Of a DNA stretch of 64,000 nt, positions 19,501 to 28,976 are shown one piece after another. Where the stretch lies: assembly GCA_964493635.1 (NCBI GenBank), contig CAZBOW010000002.1:62001-126000 (forward strand), written 5' to 3'. Each line of letters starts with the position of its first letter. Within the stretch, counting starts at the first letter, position 1. Source of the stretch: OLB6 sp964493635. GTDB taxonomy: Bacteria > Bacteroidota > Ignavibacteria > Kapaibacteriales > Kapaibacteriaceae. The position numbers were made by a program, and so were the translations under genes. The notes beneath the pieces were generated by a model that did not search any database, was not told where the DNA came from, and saw only the letters and a list, made by a program, of their open reading frames with translations.

Positions 19501-22500
19501 CGGTAGCGGTTTCGCCGGTGTTGCCACCAACAAACTGACCACCCGTTACTGTCCACTCGTATTGGTAAGCAGCTGCACCTGGCGTGTTCGTACCGTAGGT
19601 ATAGGTGTAGCCTTCACAAGCTTGGTTCAGGTTTCCTGCACCATTCAGTGTGATTTCCGTTGTGCCAGCAAGGTCGCTCACCGATACGGTCAAGGTTGCC
19701 GTTGCCGAGCAGTTGCCCGAAGCATTGGTTTCCGTCACCGTCAGTGTTTGGCTTCCGGCGTTGGTCCATTCAACCATCACGCTGCTGCTGGCTGCACCGG
19801 AGGTAATCGTACCACCCGTTACTGTCCATGCATACGTGCTACCGGCATTCGAAGCCGTGGAGTACGATTCAACGTCTGTTTCGCAGACCGTTGCGTCGCC
19901 GGCGATGGATGGCGTAGGCTGGTATTCAACGGTTACTGGTTGTGTGACCGTTGTGGCACAGGTCGTTCCGGTGGTGGTTTCCACTACCGTGATCGACTGG
20001 TTGCCCATTGCCGTCCACTGAACCGTTACCGAGTTGAGATCCGAGTCGGTGATGAAGTTACCACCAACGATCGACCACTGGTAGCTGCTCGAGCCATTCA
20101 GCGGTGTGGAGTAGGTGATGACTTCGCCTGCACAGGCCTGATCGACCGTGCCGGTACCGGAGTTACGAACAATCGTGGTGCTGGTTGGCGTCTTGCCAAC
20201 GGTTACCGTGATCGTGTGTGTTGCTGTACAGTTGCCATTCGATTCTACAACCTGGACCGTGCGGTTTCCGGAGAGCGTCCACTCAACATCAATGGTGTTG
20301 CTTGTGGTGCTGGTCAGAATCGTACCACCAGCGGCTGGCAGCGACCATGTGTAGGTGCTACCGGCTACCGATGCCGTCGAGTAGGTGTAGGTTTCGTCGG
20401 TACATACCGTAGTAGCACCGCTGATCGAAGGCGTTGGCTGGTACTCCACTGCTACGTTCAGCGTGGAAGTAGCCGAGCATGTACCACCGGCATTCGACTC
20501 CGTAACGGTCAGCGTTTGATTGCCAACGGTTGTCCACAGAACCGATACCGTGCTGTTCGTTGAAGCTCCTACGAAGTTGCCACCCGTTACCGTCCAAGCG
20601 TAGGTCGAGCCTGTGTTGCTTGGTACAGCATAATCGATGGTAGAACCTTCGCATGCCTGACCGGCGATGCCACCACCCGTTACACGGGCGATCGTAGCCG
20701 TCTGAGGAGCGTAGTTAATGGTTACCGTCGTGGTTGCCGTTCCGACGCAGCCCGACAGGGTGTTCGTTTCGGTAACCGTGATGTTCGTTGTAAGTGTCGA
20801 ACCTGCAGCTGGGCTTCCGAACATGATGGTTGCAGCGCTTGTGCTACCGCCACCGGTGATCGTGCCATTTGCGCCAGCCGACCAGCTATACGTGTTGCCA
20901 ACAACGTTGGTTGTGCTGTAGGTGTGTTCTGCACCACCGCAAACCGTGGTTGGTCCAGCGATAGCCGGAGCTGGGTTGTTCGTGATTGCTACCGACTGCG
21001 ATACGGTTGTCGAGCACTGGGAGCCGTCGTGCCACTTCGTCAGCGACACCGAGCCGGTTCCTACTGTACCCCACGTTACCGTTACCGTTGTACCCGTGGT
21101 TCCACCGGTTACCGTACCGTTGGTTACAGTCCACTGGTAGTTGTACGCTGGCGAAGCAGCAATTGGATCTACGTCGCTGTAGGTAACCGTTTGGTTCAAG
21201 CATGCGCCACCAATTGCACCCGTGCCGTCACGCGTGATTGTTGGGTTTGGAGCATCCAGTACCGAAACGTTCACCGTTGTGCTGGTCTTCGTGCAACCGG
21301 TTGCAACCACTGTTTCGGTTACCGATACCGTGAAGCCAGCAGCTCCCGATTGAATGGTAGCCGTTGCAGCATTAGCACCGGTCAGGATCGTAGCACCAAC
21401 AACATTCCAGGTGTAGGTGTTGTTTGGAGCATTGTTTGCCGTCGACCATGTATTGACGCTGTTCTTGCAAACAACCGTTGGGCCGTTTACAACTGGGGTT
21501 GGCGTTGGGTGAACGGTCACGTTGTACGTGGTAACGTTCTTACAGCCAACAGCGCTGGTTTCCGTCAGACGAACAAACGCGTTCGTGCTAGCTACGTCGT
21601 TCCAGTCCACGTTGATGTTCCACAGGCCAACACCCGAGCGGGTAGCCGTGTCGCCAACAACGCCAGCACCGGTACCACCGTCGATCGTACCACCAATGAC
21701 TTGCCAGGTGTACGTATCGGTTGGGTAGTTCGTAGCAGCATAGGTTACGTTCTGATCATTCTGGCACACGTTCGCTGGGCCGCTGATGGCCGGAGCAGGC
21801 AACGTGTACACCTGTACGTTATAGGTAGCCGTGTAGGAGCATCCGCCCCAAGCACCTGGCAGCGTGACCAAGCAGCTGACCGTTCCGGTACCGGAACCGC
21901 CGGTTGTGTTCCACTCACCAACGATGGCGGTGGTTCCCTGACCGCTGCGAATCGAGCCGCTTACCGTGCCAGTCGACATAGCCCAAGCATACGTGGTTCC
22001 AGTTGGGAAGACGCAGCCGGCACCAGCCGAGCGGGACAGGGTGTACGTTTCGAGGTGCTCTTCAAAGCCACCGTACACACATGCCGTTGCATCACCTTGG
22101 ATGATAGCATCCGTTGGGGATGGGTAGAGTGTTACAGTGTGAACTGCCGTATCAGCGCAACCATGTACGTTGGTAGCAATCACGCGTACCGTTTCCGTGG
22201 TGGAAACTGGTACCGTTGGCGTACATGGAACGTTGAACGTACCCCATGTTACGCTGAAGGTGCTGCCAGTTCCGGTGGTTGGCGTTGTACCGGCAGGAGC
22301 TGCCGATGTAATGGCCCATGCATACGTTGCTGGAGATGGCGTTACAGCACCGGCGGTGTACGTGTTCGTACCCGAGCCGCATGCAACAGCCGATCCAGTG
22401 ATCGATGCAGCTGGCTTCTCATTCACGGTTACGTTCGTCGAGCCGTACGTAGTAGCACATCCGCTGGTTGGAACCGGACGGGTGTACGTTGCATTGCTTA

Positions 22501-25500
22501 CCAGCGTTGCAACAACTTCCACGTTGTTTACCACTTGCGAACCGGATGGGTTCGAAGCGAGGATGCGGTTCGAGTTGAACGTAGCCGACATAGGTGCACC
22601 GTTACCGGAGATCACCAGTGGCGTTGCCAGCGACACACCATTGACTTTGACTTCGTAGTCAACGCCTTGCTGCGTCGAGGTCATGTTTACGGTGATGTCA
22701 TCGAACCAGCACACAGGGTTTGGCGTAAAGCTTACCGTTGGGTTTGCTGGCTCTTCGAAGATGCGTGCGTCTGGCATGTCCGTCATCGTGGTCTGGCAGA
22801 GAGGCACAAGGATGCCGCCACCAGGGGTCAGAGCAGGATCGATGTCAGCGATGACGCGATACTCGTAGTTGTCGACGTTCAACAGAGCGTTGGTTGAACC
22901 AACACCCGACGTGGTGTTGTCGGTCAGCGTGAGAACACCACCGTTACCGGAGATGTTGGTCAGCGGAGCAACAGCACCCCATGCGCCAACTGCTGGCGAG
23001 ATTTGACGGCGCTCTACCGAGTAGCGAGCATACGTTTGGGTACCATTTGCACCCGAACCTACCGTCAGCGTTACACCATCGGCGTCGCACACGATTGGCG
23101 TCGTAACAGCAACTGGCTTTTGATCTGGTTGATCATATACCCAGATGGTTTCAACATCCGAAGCGGTCTTCAACCAGTCGCAGCTTCCGTAGGCAACGTC
23201 GCGAGCAACGATGCGGAAGATGTTCGCCGTATATGGGTTTACGTTAGCGACGTACGACAGGTCCGAAGCTGGAATGACAACGCTTACTGGGTTGCCGGTG
23301 GAACCGAGCGAGCTAACAGCCGACGTCATCACCCATGCCGAACCATTCCACTTCTGGGCATTGTAGGCCATGCCGGTCGTGGAGTTGCTCAGGGTGAGTG
23401 TTGCAGAGTTACCATCGCACACAGTGTTCGTACCGGCAGCGTCCGACGTGGTGAACGTCAGAGGAATAGCTGGCGTCATTGGCAGCGGAACGTTTGGTTC
23501 CGTCGACGTAGCAAAGCACGTGGTTGGTGGTGCTGGAGCTGCTGGGTCGGTGGTGTACACGAGGTACTTCACCTTACCTGGCGATGGACCAGTCCACATT
23601 ACCTGTACCGTGGTTGCGTTCAGAGCTGCTGGTGTGGTGGTGATACCTGGCACTACCGTGTAGGTACCAGCACCGCCCGTTACAATTACACCGTTGGTGA
23701 CGTTCCACTGATAGTAGTGGTTGTTCAGAACCGATGCAGTTGGTACTTGATACGTAACAATACGCGTTGGCTGTGGGGAAAGAAGACCAGCAGCAGGCGT
23801 TGTACCGAAGTAGGTCGAGTCAACACACTCTGCACCAACGGCAGCACCGCCCAGTTTCACTGGAGCTGGCTGTGGGTTGGCTGGAGGAGCTACTACGTTG
23901 ATTGTATACGTGCTTGTGCGGGTACAGGATGCATTGGAGTGCGTTACGGAGATTGTCTTGGTTCCAGCAGCTCCCCAGTTTGTTACGGAGAACGTACCGG
24001 CACCTGCAACGGCACTAAAGGTTGCACCACCCGTACCGGTTACGACTCCACCAGCACCCGTGTAGTTGCTGATGGTGTAGGTTGATACGTCGGTGTTACA
24101 CACCAGTGTTGGGAAGTTAACCACCGGACGCGTTGGCGGATTGAGTACGCCATAGCCAGGGTGGTTATTGTTAACCGTGCAGGAGGCTGTTCCTTTTGAG
24201 TCTGTAATTGTTACAGTCAACATGAACGTACCGCTGGCAAGAACATCAGCCAGTGACGAGTCGCCGATTACAACAGAACTTGTTGTATAGCTTGCCGCGT
24301 TCGAAAGAACGTTGTTGGCAAGCGTAATAGGAGCACCGGCACCAGTGTAGGAGACCGTTGGCGTCAGGACAACTGTCCAACGACGATTAACCAACGGAGC
24401 TGGAGCGGCCGATGCATTAGCCGTGAAGGAGGCTGATCCACCAACGCAAATTGGAGATGGTACCGTTGGTCCAATATCAGCCGGGTTGGCAATTACTTCA
24501 ACGCCAGCTGTGAATGTTGCCGAGCAGCCACCAGCACCGGGGTTTGTTACCTGACAGCTAATGGTTGCCGTACCTGCAGCAATACCGGTTACTGTAGTAG
24601 AGGAAGCTGTACCGGTTGCTGTGGCTACGCCTGGAGCAGAGCTACTCCAAGCATACGTTGCACCGGCCAAGACCGTTCCACCTGGGTTAAAGGTGTACGT
24701 GGCCGTTCCGCCTACGCAGATTTCTGGAGTAGACGTGGAGACCGAGCCCGTTGGCTGTGGGTTTACGTTTACGGTGTAGACGCGCGTGGTAGCACATCCA
24801 GCACCCGTGGTTTCAACCGTTTGGAAGGTGTAAGGACCAGCAGCATTCCATGTTACGGTAGCAGATGTAGCCGTTGTGCCTGTGATTGTACCACCTGTCA
24901 CGCTGAAGGTGAAGGTGTTACCGGTTGCAGGAACGTTGTATACGTGTCCAGCTGTACCAGCACATGGGTTCGTAGCCAGGTTGTTGATGATACCAGGGCC
25001 CGTCACCGTTGAAGGTGTGGCCGAGGTGTTCACCGTGATCGGGCTAACCGACGACGACGCAACGCAACCAGCTGGGCTGGTTTCTGTGGCGCTGACGGCT
25101 GATGCACCACCGGTAAAACGGGCTGTTACCGTTACCGTACCCGATCCAGGGATCGTGGTTGTATAGCTGTTGCTATTGTTTACGGTGAACAAACCGTTCG
25201 TCATCGTGAACTGAACGGTGTTGCCAGCTGTACCAGTAACAACATAGTTGTACTCGTTCAATGAGTAGCCAGTAGCTGGCGTACCAGAGATGTAGGTACA
25301 TACGGTTGCTGGACCCGTGAGCAATGGCGTTGGTACAGCGTTCACCGTAATGCCCGTAAGAGCATTGTGCGTCCGCGTACAGCCACCCGAGGTGGTTTCC
25401 GTAAGGGCTACGCTATACGTTCCAGCTGTGAGCCACTGAACTTGAACTTGGTTGTTGGCTGGGTAGGACAGGTTCCAGTTAACACCGGACGTACCTGGTG

Positions 25501-27385
25501 TTACAGTCCAAGCATAGGTGCTTGTGGCTCGGTTCGTGATCTGATACGTGCGGGTGTCACCAGCACAGATTGCAGCTGCTGAAGTTGCGGCTACGTTTTC
25601 AGCGGCTGGTACACCGTTCACATTGATGGTGTAGTTGGCCGATACCGGACCAGCGCAGGAGTTGTCGTTACCGGCCGTACCTGTAGTACCGCCCGTACCG
25701 TTCGAAGCCGTGACGTTGATCGTAACAGCGGTGTTCGATGTTGCTGCACCCCAAACGATGCTCACGGTATTCGTGTTCGTCCAGAGTGTAAGTGCGCCAC
25801 CCGAAACAGCGTTACCACCAACGGTGGTACCCGCTGGAGCACCCGAAATGCTCCACTTGTAAATCGTCGAACCACCTGTAGCGCCAGCAGCATAGTTGGC
25901 CGTATAGGTTACGGCACCGGCTGCACCAGCGCAAGGATTACCAACGGCACCAGCTGGCGTACCGATACCGGTACCGCTGATCGACGTTGCCGTTGCTGGC
26001 ACGCGATAGATCGTCTTGGTGATCGTGTTGCTTGGGCCCGAGCACGACGTTGGCGTCGTGGTGGACTCAACAACACCGATGGTGACGGCCGTACCGTTAG
26101 CGCTCAGAGCAGAGTTGTTCCATGTAATGGAGGTGCTTTGAGCAGCATTGGTGCTGTTTGGCGTGAACGACGCAACCGTGCCAACAGGAGCAACTTCCGA
26201 CCATGTGAAGATGTTCGGATTGTTGCTGTTTGGTACGGAGAACACCGAAGCGCTCGTGCCACACACATTAGATCCCGTTTCCGAAACCGTTTGTGCCGTT
26301 GGCAGGCCAACGATCGTAAACGGCACGGCAGCGGAGGTTACCGTTGCGGTGGTGTTGTTACAGCCGTTGAACGTATAGGTTACTTCGGCGGTAAAGCTGT
26401 GAACACCGGCGGCCTTGGCCGAAGCGGCCATCGAGGCATATGACAGCGACCATGTGGATGGACCTGCACCAGCTGGAGTGTGCGTCGTGGTTCCAATCGT
26501 GGTTCCGCCGTCTTTCCATGTAATGCTAATCGGAGCAGCACCGCCAGCGTTTGGCGTGCGGCCATACGCAGCACCAGCAATTCCCAGCGCTGCATTGTTA
26601 AGAATCGCGTTAGCCACGGTACCGCAGTCCGATTCCAGACCGATGGTACCAACAAAACCAGCAACAGCTGGCAGGTTTACGATCTGCCACTCAATGTCGC
26701 TCTCCGGGCCAACACCGTCTTCTGCGTAGAGGATCAATTGCACGGTAGCAAGATTGGCACCGAATGGATTCACGTACGGAACGTTTGCGAACGTGATGAC
26801 CAATCGCTGACCGACGCCTGCACCACCGTCCTGTACCTGCCACCAAATTGCACCACCAGCACCTGGATCCAGGTCGGTGTTCGCAATATAGATGGCATTG
26901 TTCGGAGCGGCCGCATTTGGGATAGCCTGCGGGATGATACCCGTAGCGGCAGGGGCGTTATTAAAGGTGATGAAACCGTTCGAGCTGATGTAGAAACCAT
27001 CATTCGATAGGTTAATCTGCTGACCCCAGTAGTTGAACAGGAAGTTTCCACCACCTGTGTACACTGGGTTCTGCTCACCCGACACCTCATCGTCGCCCAA
27101 AGCCACGTTGTTTACCGGACCGTTGGCAACACCTGCACCCTGTGCATATGCGCCCGCGGCTGGTGCCCAGTTTGCATACCCACCATTAAACTGGTGCGTA
27201 ACGAGAGCATCGAGGTTAAAAACTGCAGTCGAGCATTGTGGCGATGCCACACTCGTCGACAACGTGACTTGCGCCCGTAAGCTTGGCGGCGCCATGACTC
27301 CTAGCAATGTGGCTAGAAGGAGCATGATCACCGCTGAGCCTGAACGCGAACTCGCGTTCCGGATCGCGGAACCAATGGACGTCAT
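16595..27385 (-). CDS. Giant T9SS-secreted protein with about 32 Ig/PKD-like repeats
   Basis: About 3,596 aa from the ATG at 27385. I chose this start because GGAGGG lies 6 nt upstream and a basic n-region and hydrophobic core (SAVIMLLLATLLGVM) ending LRAQ follow. The frame is open further to an ATG at 27577, adding 64 unlikely residues. Mature residues about 45-330 form an N-terminal beta-domain resembling nidogen-like modules (GFYISSNGFITFNN, NNAIYIANTDLDPG). About 32 repeats of 80-100 aa follow, each starting near a Cys (e.g. VCTDETYTYST, ACEGSTIDYAV) with a (T/S)YxW core 15-20 residues later and V(T/S)V(T/S)ET-type last strands. The end is a type A T9SS CTD (VVFPNPTSGQFTI, LASGVYNVVVS, ending LVRQ). 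Inferred role: a long surface fibre or adhesin. Codon choice looks more uniform than in its neighbours (GTT/ACC/ACG-rich), which hints at high expression. Confidence 0.93.
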   Translation of the reverse strand: MTSIGSAIRNASSRSGSAVIMLLLATLLGVMAPPSLRAQVTLSTSVASPQCSTAVFNLDALVTHQFNGGYANWAPAAGAYAQGAGVANGPVNNVALGDDEVSGEQNPVYTGGGNFLFNYWGQQINLSNDGFYISSNGFITFNNAPAATGIIPQAIPNAAAPNNAIYIANTDLDPGAGGAIWWQVQDGGAGVGQRLVITFANVPYVNPFGANLATVQLILYAEDGVGPESDIEWQIVNLPAVAGFVGTIGLESDCGTVANAILNNAALGIAGAAYGRTPNAGGAAPISITWKDGGTTIGTTTHTPAGAGPSTWSLSYASMAASAKAAGVHSFTAEVTYTFNGCNNTTATVTSAAVPFTIVGLPTAQTVSETGSNVCGTSASVFSVPNSNNPNIFTWSEVAPVGTVASFTPNSTNAAQSTSITWNNSALSANGTAVTIGVVESTTTPTSCSGPSNTITKTIYRVPATATSISGTGIGTPAGAVGNPCAGAAGAVTYTANYAAGATGGSTIYKWSISGAPAGTTVGGNAVSGGALTLWTNTNTVSIVWGAATSNTAVTINVTASNGTGGTTGTAGNDNSCAGPVSANYTINVNGVPAAENVAATSAAAICAGDTRTYQITNRATSTYAWTVTPGTSGVNWNLSYPANNQVQVQWLTAGTYSVALTETTSGGCTRTHNALTGITVNAVPTPLLTGPATVCTYISGTPATGYSLNEYNYVVTGTAGNTVQFTMTNGLFTVNNSNSYTTTIPGSGTVTVTARFTGGASAVSATETSPAGCVASSSVSPITVNTSATPSTVTGPGIINNLATNPCAGTAGHVYNVPATGNTFTFSVTGGTITGTTATSATVTWNAAGPYTFQTVETTGAGCATTRVYTVNVNPQPTGSVSTSTPEICVGGTATYTFNPGGTVLAGATYAWSSSAPGVATATGTASSTTVTGIAAGTATISCQVTNPGAGGCSATFTAGVEVIANPADIGPTVPSPICVGGSASFTANASAAPAPLVNRRWTVVLTPTVSYTGAGAPITLANNVLSNAASYTTSSVVIGDSSLADVLASGTFMLTVTITDSKGTASCTVNNNHPGYGVLNPPTRPVVNFPTLVCNTDVSTYTISNYTGAGGVVTGTGGATFSAVAGAGTFSVTNWGAAGTKTISVTHSNASCTRTSTYTINVVAPPANPQPAPVKLGGAAVGAECVDSTYFGTTPAAGLLSPQPTRIVTYQVPTASVLNNHYYQWNVTNGVIVTGGAGTYTVVPGITTTPAALNATTVQVMWTGPSPGKVKYLVYTTDPAAPAPPTTCFATSTEPNVPLPMTPAIPLTFTTSDAAGTNTVCDGNSATLTLSNSTTGMAYNAQKWNGSAWVMTSAVSSLGSTGNPVSVVIPASDLSYVANVNPYTANIFRIVARDVAYGSCDWLKTASDVETIWVYDQPDQKPVAVTTPIVCDADGVTLTVGSGANGTQTYARYSVERRQISPAVGAWGAVAPLTNISGNGGVLTLTDNTTSGVGSTNALLNVDNYEYRVIADIDPALTPGGGILVPLCQTTMTDMPDARIFEEPANPTVSFTPNPVCWFDDITVNMTSTQQGVDYEVKVNGVSLATPLVISGNGAPMSATFNSNRILASNPSGSQVVNNVEVVATLVSNATYTRPVPTSGCATTYGSTNVTVNEKPAASITGSAVACGSGTNTYTAGAVTPSPATYAWAITSAAPAGTTPTTGTGSTFSVTWGTFNVPCTPTVPVSTTETVRVIATNVHGCADTAVHTVTLYPSPTDAIIQGDATACVYGGFEEHLETYTLSRSAGAGCVFPTGTTYAWAMSTGTVSGSIRSGQGTTAIVGEWNTTGGSGTGTVSCLVTLPGAWGGCSYTATYNVQVYTLPAPAISGPANVCQNDQNVTYAATNYPTDTYTWQVIGGTIDGGTGAGVVGDTATRSGVGLWNINVDWNDVASTNAFVRLTETSAVGCKNVTTYNVTVHPTPTPVVNGPTVVCKNSVNTWSTANNAPNNTYTWNVVGATILTGANAATATIQSGAAGFTVSVTETVVATGCTKTSTTVNVSVLDAPNPTITRDGTGAIGGACLNQTVTYSDVDPIAASPAYNYQWTVTNGTVTGGTTGTTVTVTWGTVGTGSVSLTKWHDGSQCSTTVSQSVAITNNPAPAIAGPTTVCGGAEHTYSTTNVVGNTYSWSAGANGTITGGGSTSAATIMFGSPAAGSTLTTNITVTETNTLSGCVGTATTTVTINYAPQTATIARVTGGGIAGQACEGSTIDYAVPSNTGSTYAWTVTGGNFVGASTNSTVSVLWTTVGNQTLTVTESNAGGTCSATSTLNVAVEYQPTPSISGATTVCTDETYTYSTASVAGSTYTWSLPAAGGTILTSTTSNTIDVEWTLSGNRTVQVVESNGNCTATHTITVTVGKTPTSTTIVRNSGTGTVDQACAGEVITYSTPLNGSSSYQWSIVGGNFITDSDLNSVTVQWTAMGNQSITVVETTTGTTCATTVTQPVTVEYQPTPSIAGDATVCETDVESYSTASNAGSTYAWTVTGGTITSGAASSSVMVEWTNAGSQTLTVTETNASGNCSATATLTVSVSDLAGTTEITLNGAGNLNQACEGYTYTYGTNTPGAAAYQYEWTVTGGQFVGGNTGETATVRWTVVGTQTISVVVTTPGTNCSVMIQENVAVTPTPQPNISGASVACTNKDHVYMTPAVAGNTYDWTITPANAFSVIAGYPNSNVIEVKWIQPGLHTVTLTETNVAGGCETTVSMDVQVNDVPTPFISSNTGYGNPVGRRPGIVCNGSTHTYTTTATPGNTFVWEVTNGTIVTGQNTNTVEVIWGGVGIGTIAVTETVPGSDCITKLLDSIDVRRTPTPVVAGNTNPCAVSIETYSTPLVAGNSYNWAVTGGTIVSGQGTNEITVQWVNTNWPNTVSGSVSVTEWVTDVLPTQSCINSNTLFITVRPVTPMPTISGNFAVCATDLNTTPATDNQATYTTTAPAQNAGVQGTIAYAWTVSANGSIVGSANGTSVNVRWFNATNAQTTGTITLTFTSSFGCTSSYTESVTINPNPTPSITGPAAVCHNDVTQYSTNGVAGNTYTWSVSGGNTIVNGQGTPNAQVRWNAPGSYTISVVERNTFGCAVTNTRTITVNQLPSITITHSGNTTFCQGGSVTLFAPEGNGYSYAWSTGETSRAIVVHTGGDYYVTVTDANGCSAKSNTITVNVFPSTLPIIAVSGPTTFCEGENVTLTGPAGFAAYLWERSVDAGDTWTTVGTSQSLVVTQTGGYRVTIADGNGCTGMSTVVDVFVNAKPTPSLTVVGNSNICSGDSVEVRAPLGYISYEWVGTSGAIYPATRSIIVTETETVFVRVVDANGCEGESDAITITVAPVVPASIAVSGPTTFCEGESVTFAVENIGDFATYYWTGAGSTAPSLTVSESGTYYVTATTAAGCVYNSDPINVVVNPLPERPVITRSGDVLTANSAVAASFEWFKSNVNGNGISTDPTLTVNEPGTYFVRVTDENGCSSVSDGFDVILTSVDEDVVAGAALVVFPNPTSGQFTIKGDVNVTGDVKIELVNMFGETVYSLNEIANGGSFSSQVDMGTLASGVYNVVVSTENHRWTVRLVRQ
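16900..26350 (-). repeat. Array of about 32 Ig/PKD-like coding repeats
   Basis: Tandem degenerate units of about 240-300 bp inside the giant gene. Blocks between about 18.7 and 21.5 kb are the most similar to each other at protein level (repeated PTPSISG...VC..E..TYST and TYxWTVTGG). No exact DNA duplications of full units were noticed by eye. Confidence 0.85.
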
Positions 27386-27573
27386 ACGACCCTCCATAGA
27401 GATAATGTTATGATTGATACAGGTTATTCTATCGTTCATGATTGACGGAGTGATGGACAGCGTGGTGGACGGCGTTGGAACGGCTGAAAACACCGATAGG
27501 CGCTCGTGGCGCCTTGAATTTTTCTGGTTGTACGAATCGGTGTATGCCGACTCGGTTTCTACGTACCGATCGT

Positions 27574-27795
27574 TCATATGCTACTCAATGTCCGTCTCGA
27601 AGTCCGTTCTACCATACGTTCACATCCATGATTGAATCCATGTTGTGCACAACAGGAACGGCACAAACCACTCCCCACCCTGGAGAGTAGTACATGAAAA
27701 TCAGCACGAAGATACCGCATGACACCGTATGTGCCAAACATGACTTTTGTCAGGGCCGGATCGTGACTGATGCTCATGAAATCTTGTACCTTCAT
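27574..27795 (-). CDS. Possible small ORF (73 aa) upstream of the giant gene
   Basis: ATG at 27795 with AGGAA 6 nt upstream. The predicted peptide begins MKVQDFMSISHDPALTKVMF and is not recognised. Its TGA overlaps (ATGA) an in-frame upstream ATG of the giant gene at 27577. It could be a leader ORF, or chance. Low confidence. Confidence 0.2.
   Translation of the reverse strand: MKVQDFMSISHDPALTKVMFGTYGVMRYLRADFHVLLSRVGSGLCRSCCAQHGFNHGCERMVERTSRRTLSSI
27641..27654. promoter_or_regulatory. Perfect 14-bp palindrome
   Basis: TGTTGTGCACAACA, fully self-complementary, about 260 bp upstream of the giant gene start. The size and symmetry fit a site for a dimeric regulator. Confidence 0.4.
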
Positions 27796-27950
27796 ATTCG
27801 TTCCTGTGAAGTTTCCTTCACAGCCTGACACCATCTGTGCGAACCGCAAACGCCGCTTTCCACACAAACCCAATACATCATGGGTTTCATGGCGCGGGTC
27901 TGGCTCGACAGGGTATGGTGTACAATGCTCGTGCCAAAAATATCACAGTA

Positions 27951-28976
27951 TCACCACATATCGTCCGGGGAGGGGGCCTGCCGCCGGCGAGCCTCCTCCA
28001 CGTAGGGCCACATCGCTTGGACAAGAACATCTAAGCCGTCCTGGCCGACAGCGGAGATACATATAGCCTGATGCTCGCGCACAAATGCGCTTGTCTTGAT
28101 GTCCTGGAGCTCGTCGGGAGCCAACACATCGATCTTTGTGATACACACGATCGAAGCCTTGTCCATCATTGCCGGATTGTACCGAGCCAGCTCCTGCCGG
28201 AGTGTTGTAAGGTCGGCCTCGGGGTCCGGGGATTGGCAATCAACCATGTACACCAGCACGGCCGTCCGCTCCACATGACGTAAGAACTGATGTCCCAAGC
28301 CTTTACCTTCGGAAGCCCCTTCGATCAACCCCGGAATATCGGCTACCGTAAAGGATTTCCCCTCGGCTACCCGCACCATCCCGAGGTTTGGCACCAGCGT
28401 AGTAAAGGGATAATCCGCAATCTTGGGCTTGGCCGCCGAGATTACACTGATGAGCGTACTCTTTCCGGCATTGGGGAAACCTACTAACCCTACATCTGCC
28501 AACAACTTAAGTTCAAGTTCGAGGGTCAGCTCCTCGCCCGGCGTGCCCGGTTCGGCATACCGCGGAGCCTGGTTGACCGACGTTGCGAACTCTGAATTGC
28601 CCCTGCCACCGTAGCCTCCCCTGGCCAACACGACGCGCTGGCCATCGGTGTCGAGGTCAGCAAGTTGCTCGCCGGTGACCTTATCGCGAATCACGGTGCC
28701 GCACGGCACCTTGATAATGATGTCGTCCCCACTTCTACCCGTGCAGCGGCTTTTTCCGCCAGGTGCCCCGGCCTTGGCCTTATAATGGCGTTTGTAGGTA
28801 AAGTCCAGCAGCGTACCCAGCTGGTGGTGGGCCTCGGCAACCACGTTACCACCGTTGCCGCCATTACCGCCATCGGGCCCCCCTTTGGGTACGTACTTTT
28901 CTCGTCGGAAGGAGATATGCCCCTTCCCACCATCGCCGGCCTTGACCTCGATGGTGGCGGTATCTATGAAGTTCAT
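27951..28976 (-). CDS. obgE: Obg-family GTPase ObgE/CgtA
   Basis: 341 aa. The glycine-rich Obg fold (1-158: GDGGKGHISFRREKYVPKGGPDGGNGG) is followed by the G domain with G1 GFPNAGKST, G2/switch YPFTT, G3 DIPGLIEGA, G4 TKID and a G5-like SAVG. No long C-terminal OCT domain is present, as in many Gram-negatives. Obg acts in late 50S ribosome assembly and stress control. The ATG overlaps the upstream 393-aa gene stop by 4 bp (ATGA), so the two are translated together. Confidence 0.97.
   Translation of the reverse strand: MNFIDTATIEVKAGDGGKGHISFRREKYVPKGGPDGGNGGNGGNVVAEAHHQLGTLLDFTYKRHYKAKAGAPGGKSRCTGRSGDDIIIKVPCGTVIRDKVTGEQLADLDTDGQRVVLARGGYGGRGNSEFATSVNQAPRYAEPGTPGEELTLELELKLLADVGLVGFPNAGKSTLISVISAAKPKIADYPFTTLVPNLGMVRVAEGKSFTVADIPGLIEGASEGKGLGHQFLRHVERTAVLVYMVDCQSPDPEADLTTLRQELARYNPAMMDKASIVCITKIDVLAPDELQDIKTSAFVREHQAICISAVGQDGLDVLVQAMWPYVEEARRRQAPSPDDMW

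Larger units (their letters stand above)
27386..27950. other. Long gene-poor region upstream of the giant T9SS gene
   Basis: 565 bp with no convincing gene. It holds the ribosome-binding site of the giant gene next to 27386, three direct copies of ATGATTGA (27410-27417, 27438-27445, 27628-27635), two copies of ATCGTTCAT (27431-27439, 27568-27576) and a perfect 14-bp palindrome TGTTGTGCACAACA (27641-27654). TATTTTTG on the minus strand (27942-27935) fits a -7 box but would leave a leader of about 550 nt. It is probably the regulatory region of the giant gene. Confidence 0.6.

Noticed and set aside
16625..20563. A 1312-codon open frame on the + strand
   Set aside because: It is antisense to the giant T9SS gene. 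Its Arg/Cys/Tyr-rich, motif-free sequence is the expected shadow of the sense codon choice (few codons whose complement is a stop).
20924..22897. A 657-codon open frame on the + strand
   Set aside because: Same as above; antisense shadow of the Ig/PKD repeats.
27386..27577. 64-codon extension of the giant protein
   Set aside because: It would place a polar tail before the signal peptide; the ATG at 27385 has a good ribosome-binding site.
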